Of a stretch of 64,000 nucleotides of DNA, positions 8,483 through 15,995 are shown piece after piece. Position numbers and translations under genes: made by a program. The notes under the pieces were generated by a model. That model ran no database searches, was not told where the DNA came from, and saw nothing but the letters and a program-made list of their open reading frames with translations. Numbering within the stretch: the first letter of the stretch is position 1; the number at the start of each line of letters is the position of its first letter. Where the stretch lies: NCBI RefSeq assembly GCF_027923905.1, contig NZ_AP026966.1, positions 2,109,001 through 2,173,000 of the forward strand, written 5' to 3'. The DNA comes from Massilia varians (GTDB lineage Bacteria; Pseudomonadota; Gammaproteobacteria; Burkholderiales; Burkholderiaceae_D).

Positions 8483-9319
8483 ATGTACCTGACTTATTTC
8501 AACGGACAATGGACTGAAGGCAATGTGCCGCTGTACGGCGCGATGGACCACAGCCTGTGGCTGGGCTCCTCGGTCTTCGACGGCGCGCGCGCCATGGGCG
8601 GCAAGCTGCCCGACCTGCGTCCGCACCTGGAACGCGTGATCGTATCGAGCGAGAAGCTGGGCCTGCGCTGCCCCTTGAGCGTGGACGAGATGGAAGCGCT
8701 GGTGCGCGAAGGCGTGGCCAAGTTCCCGCAAGACGCCGAACTGTATATCCGCCCGCTGGTGTTCGGCACCGAGGGCTTCCTGATTCCGGTCGCCGAGGCC
8801 AGCCAGTTCGCCCTGACGATCTTCGACGCGCCGCTGCTGCCGTTCACCGGGTTCTCGAGCTGCCTGTCGACCCTGCGCCGCCCGCAGCCGGACATGGCGC
8901 CCACCGATGCCAAGGCCTCGGCCCTGTACGCCAACTCGACCCGCGCCATGCGCGAAGCCAAGGCGCGCGGCTTCGACCAGGCGATCATGCTCGACGCCGA
9001 CGGCAACGTGGCCGAGTTCGCGGCCTCGAACCTGTTCATCGTCGCCGACGACGGCGCCGTGGTGACGCCCAGGCTGAACGGCACCTTCCTGGCCGGCATT
9101 ACCCGCGCGCGCGTGATCGCGCTGCTCGCTTCCGAGGGCGTGCAGGTGCAGGAGCGCAGCGTGGCGCCGGAGGAATTATTGACCGCCCGCGAGATCTTCA
9201 GTACCGGCAACTACGGCAAGGTGACGCCGTGCACGCGCTATGAAGACCGCACGCTCGAGGCGGGCCCGGTGGCGCGCCGTGCGCGCGAGCTGTACCTGGC
9301 GTTCACCGAAACCACCTGA
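8483..9319 (+). CDS. Branched-chain-amino-acid-type (class IV) aminotransferase
   Basis: PLP-dependent fold-type IV aminotransferase, 278 residues, related to IlvE and D-amino-acid transaminases. The PLP lysine is Lys144 in the ADAK-x5-Y context, with Glu178 in the AEFAASNLF segment and GTFLAGITR as the phosphate-binding loop. It is shorter than classical IlvE (about 305-310) and is probably a paralogue. The exact amino acid is uncertain, since this family interconverts activity easily. A ribosome site AAAGAGG precedes the ATG. It stands alone, divergent from the gcr gene. Confidence 0.85.
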   Translation: MYLTYFNGQWTEGNVPLYGAMDHSLWLGSSVFDGARAMGGKLPDLRPHLERVIVSSEKLGLRCPLSVDEMEALVREGVAKFPQDAELYIRPLVFGTEGFLIPVAEASQFALTIFDAPLLPFTGFSSCLSTLRRPQPDMAPTDAKASALYANSTRAMREAKARGFDQAIMLDADGNVAEFAASNLFIVADDGAVVTPRLNGTFLAGITRARVIALLASEGVQVQERSVAPEELLTAREIFSTGNYGKVTPCTRYEDRTLEAGPVARRARELYLAFTETT

Positions 9320-9335
9320 CGCCGCATTGCGCTTT

Positions 9336-9466
9336 TCGTAGGGTGGGCGGCTTGCCGCCCACGCGGTGATAGCTGCAGGGTGCTATGTTGCGGCGGTGCT
9401 GGCAATAATTGACCGCGTGGGCGGGAAAACAGTCCACTGGACTATTTTCCCCCGTCCACCCGAATA
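9336..9466. repeat. Composite palindromic repeat (BIME/MITE-like)
   Basis: A left unit GTAGGGTGGGCGG-CTTG-CCGCCCACGCG lies at 9338-9365. A right unit from 9412 to 9460 folds on the core GTCCACTGGAC with arms 9417-9436 and 9438-9459. CCGCCCACGCGGT (9355-9367) is the exact reverse complement of 9412-9424, so the two units face each other across about 45 bp. The outer ends (GGGTGGGCGG and, inverted, GGGTGGACGG) resemble terminal inverted repeats. The element overlaps the 3' end of the NUDIX gene. A single-unit relative is at 4819, and the GTCCAGTGGAC core recurs at 26532. Confidence 0.65.
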
Positions 9467-10063
9467 CGGGTCGTTTGGCACTTGCAACTCCTCGCGCAGG
9501 AATTGCAGCAGGATCACCGTCTTGGCATCGGCGATGCAGCCCGCCTTCACCTGTCTGAAAGTCTCGTCGACATCCATCCCGAGGACTTCGATGTCCTCGC
9601 CTTCCTCTTCCTTCCCGCCCCCCGGGCCCTGGCGGTCGCGTTCCCCGTATTCGCCCAGGAAGCAGTGCACCGTTTCCGTCAGCGACGAGGGATTCGGGAA
9701 AAATTCGATCATCTTGCGCAGGGCCCGGCCGCGAAACCCGGTCTCCTCGCACAGCTCGGCGCGCGCCTGCTCGCCGGGGGCGGTGTCATCCAGGTTGCCG
9801 GCCGGGACTTCGATCACGGAGCCGTCGTGGCCGGCCAGATGCGCGCCAATGCGGAACTGGCGGGTGAGCAGGACGGTGCGTCGCTCGCGGTTGTAGAGCA
9901 GCACGGCGGTGCCGCCGGCATTCGCGTAGACCTCGCGGGTGTGTTCCTGCACGCTGCCGTCGCGGCGGCGCTGGGTGAAGCTGACTTTCTTGAGCTGGCA
10001 GTAATCGTCGGACAGGATTTCCTGCTTGAGGATGCGGATGGGATTGGGATCGTCGTCTTGCAT
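9383..10063 (-). CDS. NUDIX hydrolase (NudK-like)
   Basis: NUDIX pyrophosphohydrolase similar to the NudK/ADP-sugar pyrophosphatase group. The Nudix box spans residues 89-110 (G89 ... AELCEETGF), with Glu103, Glu106 and Glu107 as metal ligands and the usual Arg replaced by Ala102. The first 45 residues are the usual N-terminal beta arm. The last 28 residues or so (from PYSGG to the stop) are encoded by the palindromic repeat at 9405-9466, so this tail is probably not native to the family. GGAG precedes the ATG. Likely substrates are nucleoside diphosphate sugars. Confidence 0.85.
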   Translation of the reverse strand: MQDDDPNPIRILKQEILSDDYCQLKKVSFTQRRRDGSVQEHTREVYANAGGTAVLLYNRERRTVLLTRQFRIGAHLAGHDGSVIEVPAGNLDDTAPGEQARAELCEETGFRGRALRKMIEFFPNPSSLTETVHCFLGEYGERDRQGPGGGKEEEGEDIEVLGMDVDETFRQVKAGCIADAKTVILLQFLREELQVPNDPYSGGRGKIVQWTVFPPTRSIIASTAAT

Positions 10064-10144
10064 GGAGGGCTCCGGATGCGCTGGTGGACGACTATAGCGC
10101 CGCCGGCGAATCGCCAGCGTCCGGGTGGGTAAGCGGCTGCCATG

Positions 10145-10180
10145 AAAAAAGCCGCCGGGCTCTCGCCAGGCGGCTTTCGT
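10145..10180 (-). terminator. Rho-independent terminator of the OmpA/glycine-zipper gene
   Basis: On the minus strand AAAGCCGCC (plus 10169-10177) pairs with GGCGGCTTT (plus 10148-10156) and is followed by a T6 tract. It lies 55 bp past the stop of the gene at 10235. Confidence 0.85.
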
Positions 10181-10234
10181 TCAAGCTGACCGTTCGATCA
10201 GAACTTGCAGCTTGCGCTTACGCCAGGACGTGGA

Positions 10235-10903
10235 TCAGCCCTGGCCGCGTTCCGCGACGTAGATCTCGACGCGGCGGTTGCGTGCACGGCTCGAGGCATC
10301 GCTGTTCGATGCGATCGGCTCGCGCGAGCCGCGGCCTTCGATCGTGATGCGGCCCGGGTTGACGCCGCGCGCAGCCAGGTAGTCGCGGGTACGGGCGGCA
10401 CGGTCGACCGACAGCGGCTGGTTGATCGCATCGGTGCCGGTATTGTCGGTATGGCCGATGATGACCACGGTGGTGCCCGGGTTTTCCTGCAGCGTGGAGG
10501 CGAAGCGGTCGAGCACCGGCTGGAAGTTCGACTTGATGTCGGAACGGCCGGTATCGAACGAGACGTCGCTCGGGATATCGAGCTTCAGACGGTTGTCGGC
10601 GGTCTGGCTGACCTGCACGCCGGTGCCCTGGGTGGCCTGCTCCATGGCCTGTTTCTGTGCTTCCATGCGCTTGGACCAGATATTGCCGATCACCGCGCCG
10701 GCCGCGGCGCCGATCGCCGCGCCGCCCGCGGCGCGCTTGCCGCCGCCGCCGCTGGTGCTGGCCCCGACGATGCCGCCCAGGGCAGCGCCGATGCCGGCGC
10801 CCTGTGCGGTGCCGCGCTGGGTCGCGCTCATGTCGGCGCAGCCGGTCGCGGTAAAGGCCACGAGGGAAGCGGCGATCACGGATTTAGTCAGTTTGTTTTG
10901 CAT
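10235..10903 (-). CDS. OmpA-family lipoprotein with glycine zipper (YiaD-like)
   Basis: Exported lipoprotein of 222 residues with lipobox TATGC, a glycine-zipper segment (GAGIGAALGGIVG and GGAAIGAAAGAVIG) and a C-terminal OmpA domain that binds peptidoglycan, with the signature GHTDNTG and later NRRVEIYV. This is the layout of E. coli YiaD. The chosen ATG at 10903 has AAGGAG 8 bp upstream; an in-frame ATG at 10921 lacks one. It would tether the outer membrane to the cell wall. It lies in a cluster of small envelope proteins and has its own terminator. Confidence 0.9.
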   Translation of the reverse strand: MQNKLTKSVIAASLVAFTATGCADMSATQRGTAQGAGIGAALGGIVGASTSGGGGKRAAGGAAIGAAAGAVIGNIWSKRMEAQKQAMEQATQGTGVQVSQTADNRLKLDIPSDVSFDTGRSDIKSNFQPVLDRFASTLQENPGTTVVIIGHTDNTGTDAINQPLSVDRAARTRDYLAARGVNPGRITIEGRGSREPIASNSDASSRARNRRVEIYVAERGQG

Positions 10904-10923
10904 GGTGGTTCTCCTTAACAAAA

Positions 10924-10983
10924 AATCCGCTTCGCGGTCATGCTTGCCGAGGCAAGCCTGCAGGCATGACTGAGAAGCGGATT
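10924..10983. terminator. Large stem-loop between the DUF5670 and OmpA genes
   Basis: AATCCGCTTC (10924-10933) pairs perfectly with GAAGCGGATT (10974-10983). Inside, CTTGCC (10943-10948) pairs with GGCAAG (10951-10956). The stem follows the stop of the gene at 11015 and precedes the ribosome site of the gene at 10903. A4 at the left end gives a T-tract on the minus strand, so termination of the DUF5670 transcript is plausible. Confidence 0.6.
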
Positions 10984-11014
10984 GGTCTTACGAAAATTGA
11001 TCAATAATAAACAA

Positions 11015-11161
11015 CTATATACCTCGTCCGCTGATCAGGCGCACCAGGATCATGATCACGGCGACGACCAACAGGATATGGATGAAGCCGCCGATGGTGT
11101 ACGAAGTCACCAGTCCGAGCAGCCAGAGAACAATCAGAATAACGGCAATTGTATACAACAT
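11015..11161 (-). CDS. DUF5670 (lmo0937 family) small membrane protein
   Basis: A 48-residue protein starting MLYTIAVILIVLWLL and ending RLISGRGI, with two hydrophobic helices joined by a TSYTIGGFIH turn. This matches the lmo0937/DUF5670 family of tiny stress-linked membrane proteins found in many bacteria. A GGAGGAG ribosome site lies before the ATG. It is followed by the stem-loop at 10924. The biochemical role of the family is not known. Confidence 0.85.
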   Translation of the reverse strand: MLYTIAVILIVLWLLGLVTSYTIGGFIHILLVVAVIMILVRLISGRGI

Positions 11162-11276
11162 GATGTTGCTCCTCCGTAAAATCACGCGCTTCGGCGTCGT
11201 GAGTCCAGTATGCCGCTGCCCACTGCTGGCCTCTGTACGATGGCGTACTTACTGCGAAATCAGTTCTTCGCGAACA

Positions 11277-11504
11277 TCATGCATGGCCATTTTCCTTGCG
11301 CAAGCCCGGGATCCAACCCATGAAACCGATCAGCCCGGTGACCCCGATCAGGCAGGTAACCAGGCCGCCTGCTACCAGGAACAGCACGTCTTGCGGCTGC
11401 AGCCCGCCGGCCGCTGCGTCGGCCGGCGGATGCGCCGACAGGAGGCCAAATGCCGCCACGATCATTCCCCAGACGATGATGCCAATCCATGCCATGCTGT
11501 TCAT
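11277..11504 (-). CDS. Small two-helix membrane protein
   Basis: 75 residues with two hydrophobic helices (about 4-22 and 40-65) separated by a PPADAAAGG loop, and a charged tail RKENGHA. AAGGGGAAG precedes the ATG, supporting translation. I do not recognise a named family. It sits on the same strand 115 bp upstream of the DUF5670 gene among other small envelope genes, so a role in the same stress response is plausible but unproven. Confidence 0.65.
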   Translation of the reverse strand: MNSMAWIGIIVWGMIVAAFGLLSAHPPADAAAGGLQPQDVLFLVAGGLVTCLIGVTGLIGFMGWIPGLRKENGHA

Positions 11505-11633
11505 GATGCTTCCCCTTCGAGATGGTTATTATGTGCACCGCACGCAGTGATAGCGTCCTGTCATTGTCGGGTTAGCTCATCCATTGGTCCGTGCGCTGCC
11601 GCACATTGCTTTTAGAAAATTATTTAGATGAAA

Positions 11634-11666
11634 TAAAAGCCGGGAGGCTCGCGCCGTCCCGGCTTG
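11634..11666 (-). terminator. Rho-independent terminator of the glycine-zipper gene at 11686
   Basis: On the minus strand AAGCCGGGA (plus 11657-11665) pairs with TCCCGGCTT (plus 11637-11645), followed by TTATTT, 20 bp beyond the stop codon. Confidence 0.85.
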
Positions 11667-11685
11667 ATTGCATTGAGAAAGAAGC

Positions 11686-12486
11686 TCAGGCAACCGAACG
11701 CAGGCGGCCTTTCACGATGCGCACGCGGTCGCCGCTGCGCCATGCCGGCGGGCTGCTCTGGCGGAAGGTGCGCAGGGTGCCGTCGTCGAGGCGCACGCGG
11801 ATTTCGTAGCTGGTGCTGGCCTTCATATTGCCTTCGACCTGGTTGCCGACCACGGCGCCGCCGATGGCGCCCGCGGCGGTCGCGATGGTGCGGCCGGAGC
11901 CGCCGCCGATCTGGTTACCCAGCAGGCCGCCGATGACGGCGCCACCGGCGGCGCCCAGTCCGCTGCCTTCGGCACGCTGCTTGATGGTGCGGACCGACTC
12001 GACGTTGCCGCAGTTCGAGCACCAGTTGCGGCCGCTGTCGGCCGCGGCCACCTGTACCGTTTTCTTGGCCGGCTTGCCGACCGGCTCCTCGACCACGCGT
12101 TCGACCACGCGCGCGGGTGCCGGCGCCGCCGCCACGGGTGCCGGCGTGTAGTTCGCCGCTGGCGCATAGGCCTGGGCCGGCTGAACCGGATAGTCGGCCG
12201 GCGCGGCGGTGTTCGGCGCCTGCACGTAGCCCGGCGCGAGTTGCTGGCCGGGCAGGTTGCCGGCCGCGCCCGGCGCCGGCTGCGGCGCTCCCTGCGGCAG
12301 GGTCGAGGCCAGCGCCAGGCGCTCGGCTTCGCTCAGCTGGCGCTCCTTGTTGCCGCCCACCGACGAGGGAATCCAGCCCAGGATCGCCGCGGTGCCGACC
12401 AGGCAGAACAGCAGGACCGCCAGCGCGGCCAGGATCATCAGCGGATGCATGCGTTCGCGTGCGGACGGGTTGGGGGAGGTGTTCAT
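11686..12486 (-). CDS. Glycine-zipper (Rick_17kDa) membrane-anchored protein
   Basis: 266 residues. A single N-terminal transmembrane helix (about 17-38) is followed by a long Pro/Ala-rich linker, a CxxC pair (WCSNCG), a double glycine zipper (GAAGGAVIGGLLGNQIGGG and a second GGAVVGNQ) and a C-terminal beta segment ending RIVKGRLRSVA. It is SlyB/17-kDa-antigen-like, but anchored in the inner membrane rather than lipidated. The ATG at 12486 has an AAAGGAA site; the longer open frame upstream lacks one. The C-terminal fold matches that of the lipoprotein at 23593. It probably spans or stabilises the envelope (inference). Confidence 0.85.
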   Translation of the reverse strand: MNTSPNPSARERMHPLMILAALAVLLFCLVGTAAILGWIPSSVGGNKERQLSEAERLALASTLPQGAPQPAPGAAGNLPGQQLAPGYVQAPNTAAPADYPVQPAQAYAPAANYTPAPVAAAPAPARVVERVVEEPVGKPAKKTVQVAAADSGRNWCSNCGNVESVRTIKQRAEGSGLGAAGGAVIGGLLGNQIGGGSGRTIATAAGAIGGAVVGNQVEGNMKASTSYEIRVRLDDGTLRTFRQSSPPAWRSGDRVRIVKGRLRSVA

Positions 12487-12694
12487 GCTGGTTCCTTTCG
12501 GAGAAGTTCTTGTTGAGGCCGGATACGAGACGCGCTGGCGGCCTGTGCATTGAGAGATTGTCCTCAGGAACAACAAGCGGTTCCGTGCGTCACCGTACAT
12601 ACCAGATCGGAGCGGGACGGTTACGCTGACCTAAATTGTTTGCAAATGTATCCGACAGACGGTTGGGTTGATGTTGTCCCCACGCGAGAAACAC

Positions 12695-13423
12695 ATGAAT
12701 TTTGCCGCACCGCCGCCGATTGCCGAACACAACAGCAACCTCTTGCTGGCCGCGCTGCCGCCGCAGGAACTGGCGCAGATCCTGCCGCTGCTCGAGCCCG
12801 TCACCGTCGCGGTCGGCGACGTGCTGTGCGAGGCTGGCGAGCCGCTGCGCCACATCTATTTCCCCCATGACTGCCTGATTTCCCTGATGGGCGTGGCCGA
12901 AGGCCGCATGACGCTGGAGGTGGGCCTGGTGGGACGCGAAGGCATGGTCGGCGCCACGGTGGCCCTCGGCCACGATACCACCCAGGTGCGCGCCATCGTC
13001 CAGCGCGCCGGCAGCGCCAGCCGCATGGACAGCGCGCGCTTTCGCGCCGAGGTGGCGCACAATCCTTCGCTGCAGCGCGTGCTCTACCGTTACACCGACA
13101 CGCAGTTGGCCCAGGCGATCCAGATCGCCGTCTGCAGCCGTTTCCACGTACTCGAGGCGCGTCTGGCGCGCTCGCTGCTGGTCACGCGCGACCGCCTGCA
13201 GTCGGACAAATTCCACTTGACCCATGAATTCCTCGCGCATGCGCTTGGCGTGCGCCGCGTCGGCGTCACCAAGGCCGCCAGCGCGCTGCAGCAGCAGGGG
13301 CTGATCAACTACAGCCGCGGGAACATCGAGATCCTCGATCCTGAAGGCCTGGCGGCGGCCTCGTGCACCTGCTACGAGATCGTGAGGGAAGCGGGCACCC
13401 AGCCCATCCACGGTGTCATGTAA
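12695..13423 (+). CDS. Crp/Fnr-family transcriptional regulator
   Basis: A cNMP-binding-type N-terminal beta barrel (residues about 15-130) and a C-terminal winged helix-turn-helix (about 165-220, with LTHEFLAHALGVRRVGVTKAA as the recognition region). No FNR-type N-terminal cysteine cluster is present; the two C-terminal Cys (CTCYE) are outside the normal positions. The barrel lacks the canonical cAMP-binding RSA/RTT segment, so the ligand is unknown. Starts at 12671 and a TTG at 12668 are also possible. It is the only gene on the plus strand in this part and ends at a strong terminator. Confidence 0.85.
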   Translation: MNFAAPPPIAEHNSNLLLAALPPQELAQILPLLEPVTVAVGDVLCEAGEPLRHIYFPHDCLISLMGVAEGRMTLEVGLVGREGMVGATVALGHDTTQVRAIVQRAGSASRMDSARFRAEVAHNPSLQRVLYRYTDTQLAQAIQIAVCSRFHVLEARLARSLLVTRDRLQSDKFHLTHEFLAHALGVRRVGVTKAASALQQQGLINYSRGNIEILDPEGLAAASCTCYEIVREAGTQPIHGVM

Positions 13424-13440
13424 ACCCTGCCGGCACCATG

Positions 13441-13472
13441 AAAAAAGCCTGGCATCGCCAGGCTTTCTTGTC
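13441..13472 (+). terminator. Rho-independent terminator of the Crp/Fnr gene
   Basis: AAAGCCTGG pairs with CCAGGCTTT around CATCG, followed by CTTGT. The group II intron begins a few bases downstream, at 13476. Confidence 0.85.
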
Positions 13473-13475
13473 ATG

Positions 13476-15333
13476 GTGCGCCCAGCATGGGCGCACTCCT
13501 GCGGGTGCAAGTCCCGTCGCGAGCTGACCACAGTGAGCGAAGTGAAGCGCAACTGCATGAGGGTAACCGAGTGTGGGAAGGAAGCGTGGAGCGTAAATCA
13601 TGAGCCGAGGAACACGAATCGCATAGAAGGCGTTGCCGATCAGGGCGAGCGGGCCATGAATCGCGAAGCTCTTGTGGTCAAGGAGAGGTGGCGTAGATGC
13701 GGCGGTTGTGTGATGAAGGAGTGCGGCCCTTACCTGGGGACGCCCCGCCTTGTGCCTGAAAGGGCGACGAAAAAAAAAATCGGAGCGGGGTCTCAGCAGA
13801 GGTCATAGTAGTTGGAGGTAGCGCCGGGAAGGCTCGACTCCGCCGACGAAGGACCAAACGAGTAGGAGTGAATCCGATATGTCGATGCAGAAGGCACAGC
13901 GTCAGATGCCCGCTAACGCGGGGCGGGAAGCCGTAGGGCAAGGTGAAGCCATGCTCGATGCTTTCAGCGACGAAGCGTTCTGCCCGCGGCATGCAACCGG
14001 AGGCACAGGGTCGGCGCTGCTGCAAACGGCGCTGACGACAGAGAACTTGCGGCGGGCGTTCAAGCGTGTACGGGCCAATAAGGGAGCTGCCGGCGTGGAT
14101 GGACTGGACATTGACCAGACCTCGCGTCTACTGGCGACCGAGTGGCTGCACATACGTGAACAACTGCTTGCAGGGACGTATCGGCCCAGCCCGGTACGTC
14201 GGGTGACGATTCCGAAGCCCGATGGTGGCGAGCGCGAGCTCGGCATTCCGACGGTGACGGATCGCCTGATCCAGCAAGCACTGCTACAGGTGCTGCAGCC
14301 GATCCTTGACCCCACTTTCAGTGAGCACAGCTATGGTTTTCGGCCGGGCAGGCGTGCGCAGGATGCGGTGTTAGCCGCTCAGGCATACGTCCAGTCCGGG
14401 TTGAGAATCGTGGTGGACGTGGACTTGTCGAAATTCTTCGACCGGGTCAACCATGACATCCTGATCGATCGCCTGAAGAAACGCATCGACGACGCCCGAG
14501 TGATCCGGCTGGTCCGTGCCTATCTGAACAGCGGCATCATGGACCATGGCGTGGTGCAGGAGCGAAGCGAAGGAACGCCGCAAGGCGGGCCATTGAGTCC
14601 GCTGCTTGCCAACGTGATGCTCGATGAAGTGGACAAGGAACTGGAACGGCGCGGCCATCGCTTTGCACGCTACGCCGACGATGCGAATGTGTATGTGCGC
14701 AGCAGGCGGGCGGGTGAGCGGGTGATGGGGCTGCTGCGGCGCTGCTATGCCAAGTTGCACCTCGTGGTCAACGAGGGCAAGAGCGCGGTAGCTAGCGTCT
14801 TCGGCCGCAAGTTCCTCGGTTACAGCCTGTGGGTGGCGCGTGGAGGCGAAATCAAACGCAAGGTGGCTGACAAGCCGCTGCAAGCGTTCAAGCAACGTAT
14901 TCGGGAGCTGACCTGCCGTTCCGGCGGACGCAGCATGCCGGATGTGGTGCAGGGACTTCGTTCCTATATGCTGGGTTGGAAAGGGTACTTCCAGTTGGCG
15001 CAAACCCCAAAGGTCTGGCGCGGACTCGATGAATGGTTGCGGCACAGGCTGCGAGCTATCCAGCTCAAGCACTGGAAACGCGGAAGCACCATGTATCGGG
15101 AACTGCTCAAGCTTGGGGCTTGGCCGTCGGCAGCAAGGCACGTGGCGGCGAACAGCCGCCGCTGGTGGCACAACAGCGATAGGCTACTCAAAACAGTGAT
15201 GACTATCGGCTATTTCGACCGACTGGGCGTACCCCGCCTGTCTTGACCTCAACTACTCGAACCGCCCGGTGCGGACCCGCATGCCGGGTGGTGTGGCAGG
15301 GGAGCGGCCCTCAGGGCCGTCCCCTATGCCGAT
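13476..15333 (+). mobile_element. Bacterial group II intron with maturase gene
   Basis: The 5' end GTGCG at 13476 fits the GUGYG consensus. About 400 bp of structured RNA (domains I-IV, no other gene) come before the maturase. After the maturase, 15259-15293 folds as domain V (GAACCGCCCGG ... CCGGGTGGTG) and 15296-15333 as domain VI, with a candidate branch A at 15326, eight bases before the 3' end. Both boundaries are read by eye and may be off by a few bases. Insertion just after a terminator is the habit of class C introns. Confidence 0.85.
13879..15246 (+). CDS. ltrA: Group II intron reverse transcriptase/maturase
   Basis: 455 residues. The reverse-transcriptase domain shows RT motifs GTPQGGPLSPLLAN and the active-site RYADD. 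After it comes a maturase (X) domain with a GWKGYFQLAQTPK segment. There is no HNH endonuclease domain at the C-terminus, as in class C introns, which use single-stranded or hairpin targets. The ATG follows GGAG in the intron RNA. It would splice the intron and copy it back into DNA. The frame is intact, so the element may be active. Confidence 0.95.
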   Translation: MSMQKAQRQMPANAGREAVGQGEAMLDAFSDEAFCPRHATGGTGSALLQTALTTENLRRAFKRVRANKGAAGVDGLDIDQTSRLLATEWLHIREQLLAGTYRPSPVRRVTIPKPDGGERELGIPTVTDRLIQQALLQVLQPILDPTFSEHSYGFRPGRRAQDAVLAAQAYVQSGLRIVVDVDLSKFFDRVNHDILIDRLKKRIDDARVIRLVRAYLNSGIMDHGVVQERSEGTPQGGPLSPLLANVMLDEVDKELERRGHRFARYADDANVYVRSRRAGERVMGLLRRCYAKLHLVVNEGKSAVASVFGRKFLGYSLWVARGGEIKRKVADKPLQAFKQRIRELTCRSGGRSMPDVVQGLRSYMLGWKGYFQLAQTPKVWRGLDEWLRHRLRAIQLKHWKRGSTMYRELLKLGAWPSAARHVAANSRRWWHNSDRLLKTVMTIGYFDRLGVPRLS

Positions 15334-15348
15334 CGCGTCAGGCAGCGA

Positions 15349-15570
15349 TCAGTTGGTCTTGCCAACCTGGTTGCCGACCACGCCGCCCACGGCTGCGCCG
15401 CCAACGGTGCCGACTGCGCTGCCGCCGGTCAGGGCGCCACCGATCACGGCGCCGGCGCCGGCGCCGATCGCGGTGTTCTTGTCCTGCTGCGACATGCCGG
15501 CGCAGCCGGTCAGGCCCAGGGCTGCGGTTGCCAGGGTTGCGGTCACTGCCAGTTGTTTGATGGTTTTCAT
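15349..15570 (-). CDS. Small glycine-zipper lipoprotein (OsmB-like)
   Basis: 73 residues: signal peptide with lipobox LTGCA (Cys near 23), then a GxxxG-rich segment (GAGAGAVIGGALTGG and GGAAVGGVVGNQ). Size and layout match OsmB-type osmotically induced lipoproteins. The GGAGATC ribosome site is good. The BON lipoprotein gene at 15592 lies 21 bp upstream on the same strand, so they are likely one transcript. The group II intron ends 16 bp beyond its stop codon. Confidence 0.85.
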   Translation of the reverse strand: MKTIKQLAVTATLATAALGLTGCAGMSQQDKNTAIGAGAGAVIGGALTGGSAVGTVGGAAVGGVVGNQVGKTN

Positions 15571-15591
15571 GTTGATCTCCTTTACGGTGGG

Positions 15592-15903
15592 TTATTTCAA
15601 GCGCAGGTCATTCTTGACCGACTTCACGCCCTTTACGGTCCGGGCAACCGATGCCGCGGCCGCCACACTGTCCGCCGAGCTGACGAATCCGCTCAGCTGT
15701 ACAACGCCTTGCACGGTCTCGACCTCGATGTCGAAGACGCTCAGCGTCGGTTCACGGACGATGGCGGCCTTGACACCGGCGGTGATGGTGGCGTCGTCCA
15801 CGTACTGCGCCACCGGTCCACCGCCGCCCGAGGTCGCGCATCCCGCGACCTGGCCCAGGGTCAGCATGACCGCCAGGGCGGTCGTGATACCAAATCGCTT
15901 CAT
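15592..15903 (-). CDS. BON-domain lipoprotein
   Basis: 103 residues: lipoprotein signal (VAGC) and one BON domain (about 33-100) with the typical segment VQGVVQLSGFV and end GVKSVKNDLRLK. BON domains bind phospholipid surfaces; OsmY and DolP are the known relatives. A close paralogue is at 24916. The start is taken at ATG 15903, where the lipoprotein signal begins. Likely co-transcribed with the glycine-zipper gene downstream. Confidence 0.88.
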   Translation of the reverse strand: MKRFGITTALAVMLTLGQVAGCATSGGGGPVAQYVDDATITAGVKAAIVREPTLSVFDIEVETVQGVVQLSGFVSSADSVAAAASVARTVKGVKSVKNDLRLK

Positions 15904-15995
15904 GCGGCAGTGTTCGTCGAGTCCATGTGAGCAAGATACCGTTTTGCGTCTGTACTGATCTGTTCGACAACACACAGTGCCATGTAAAAAATGTT

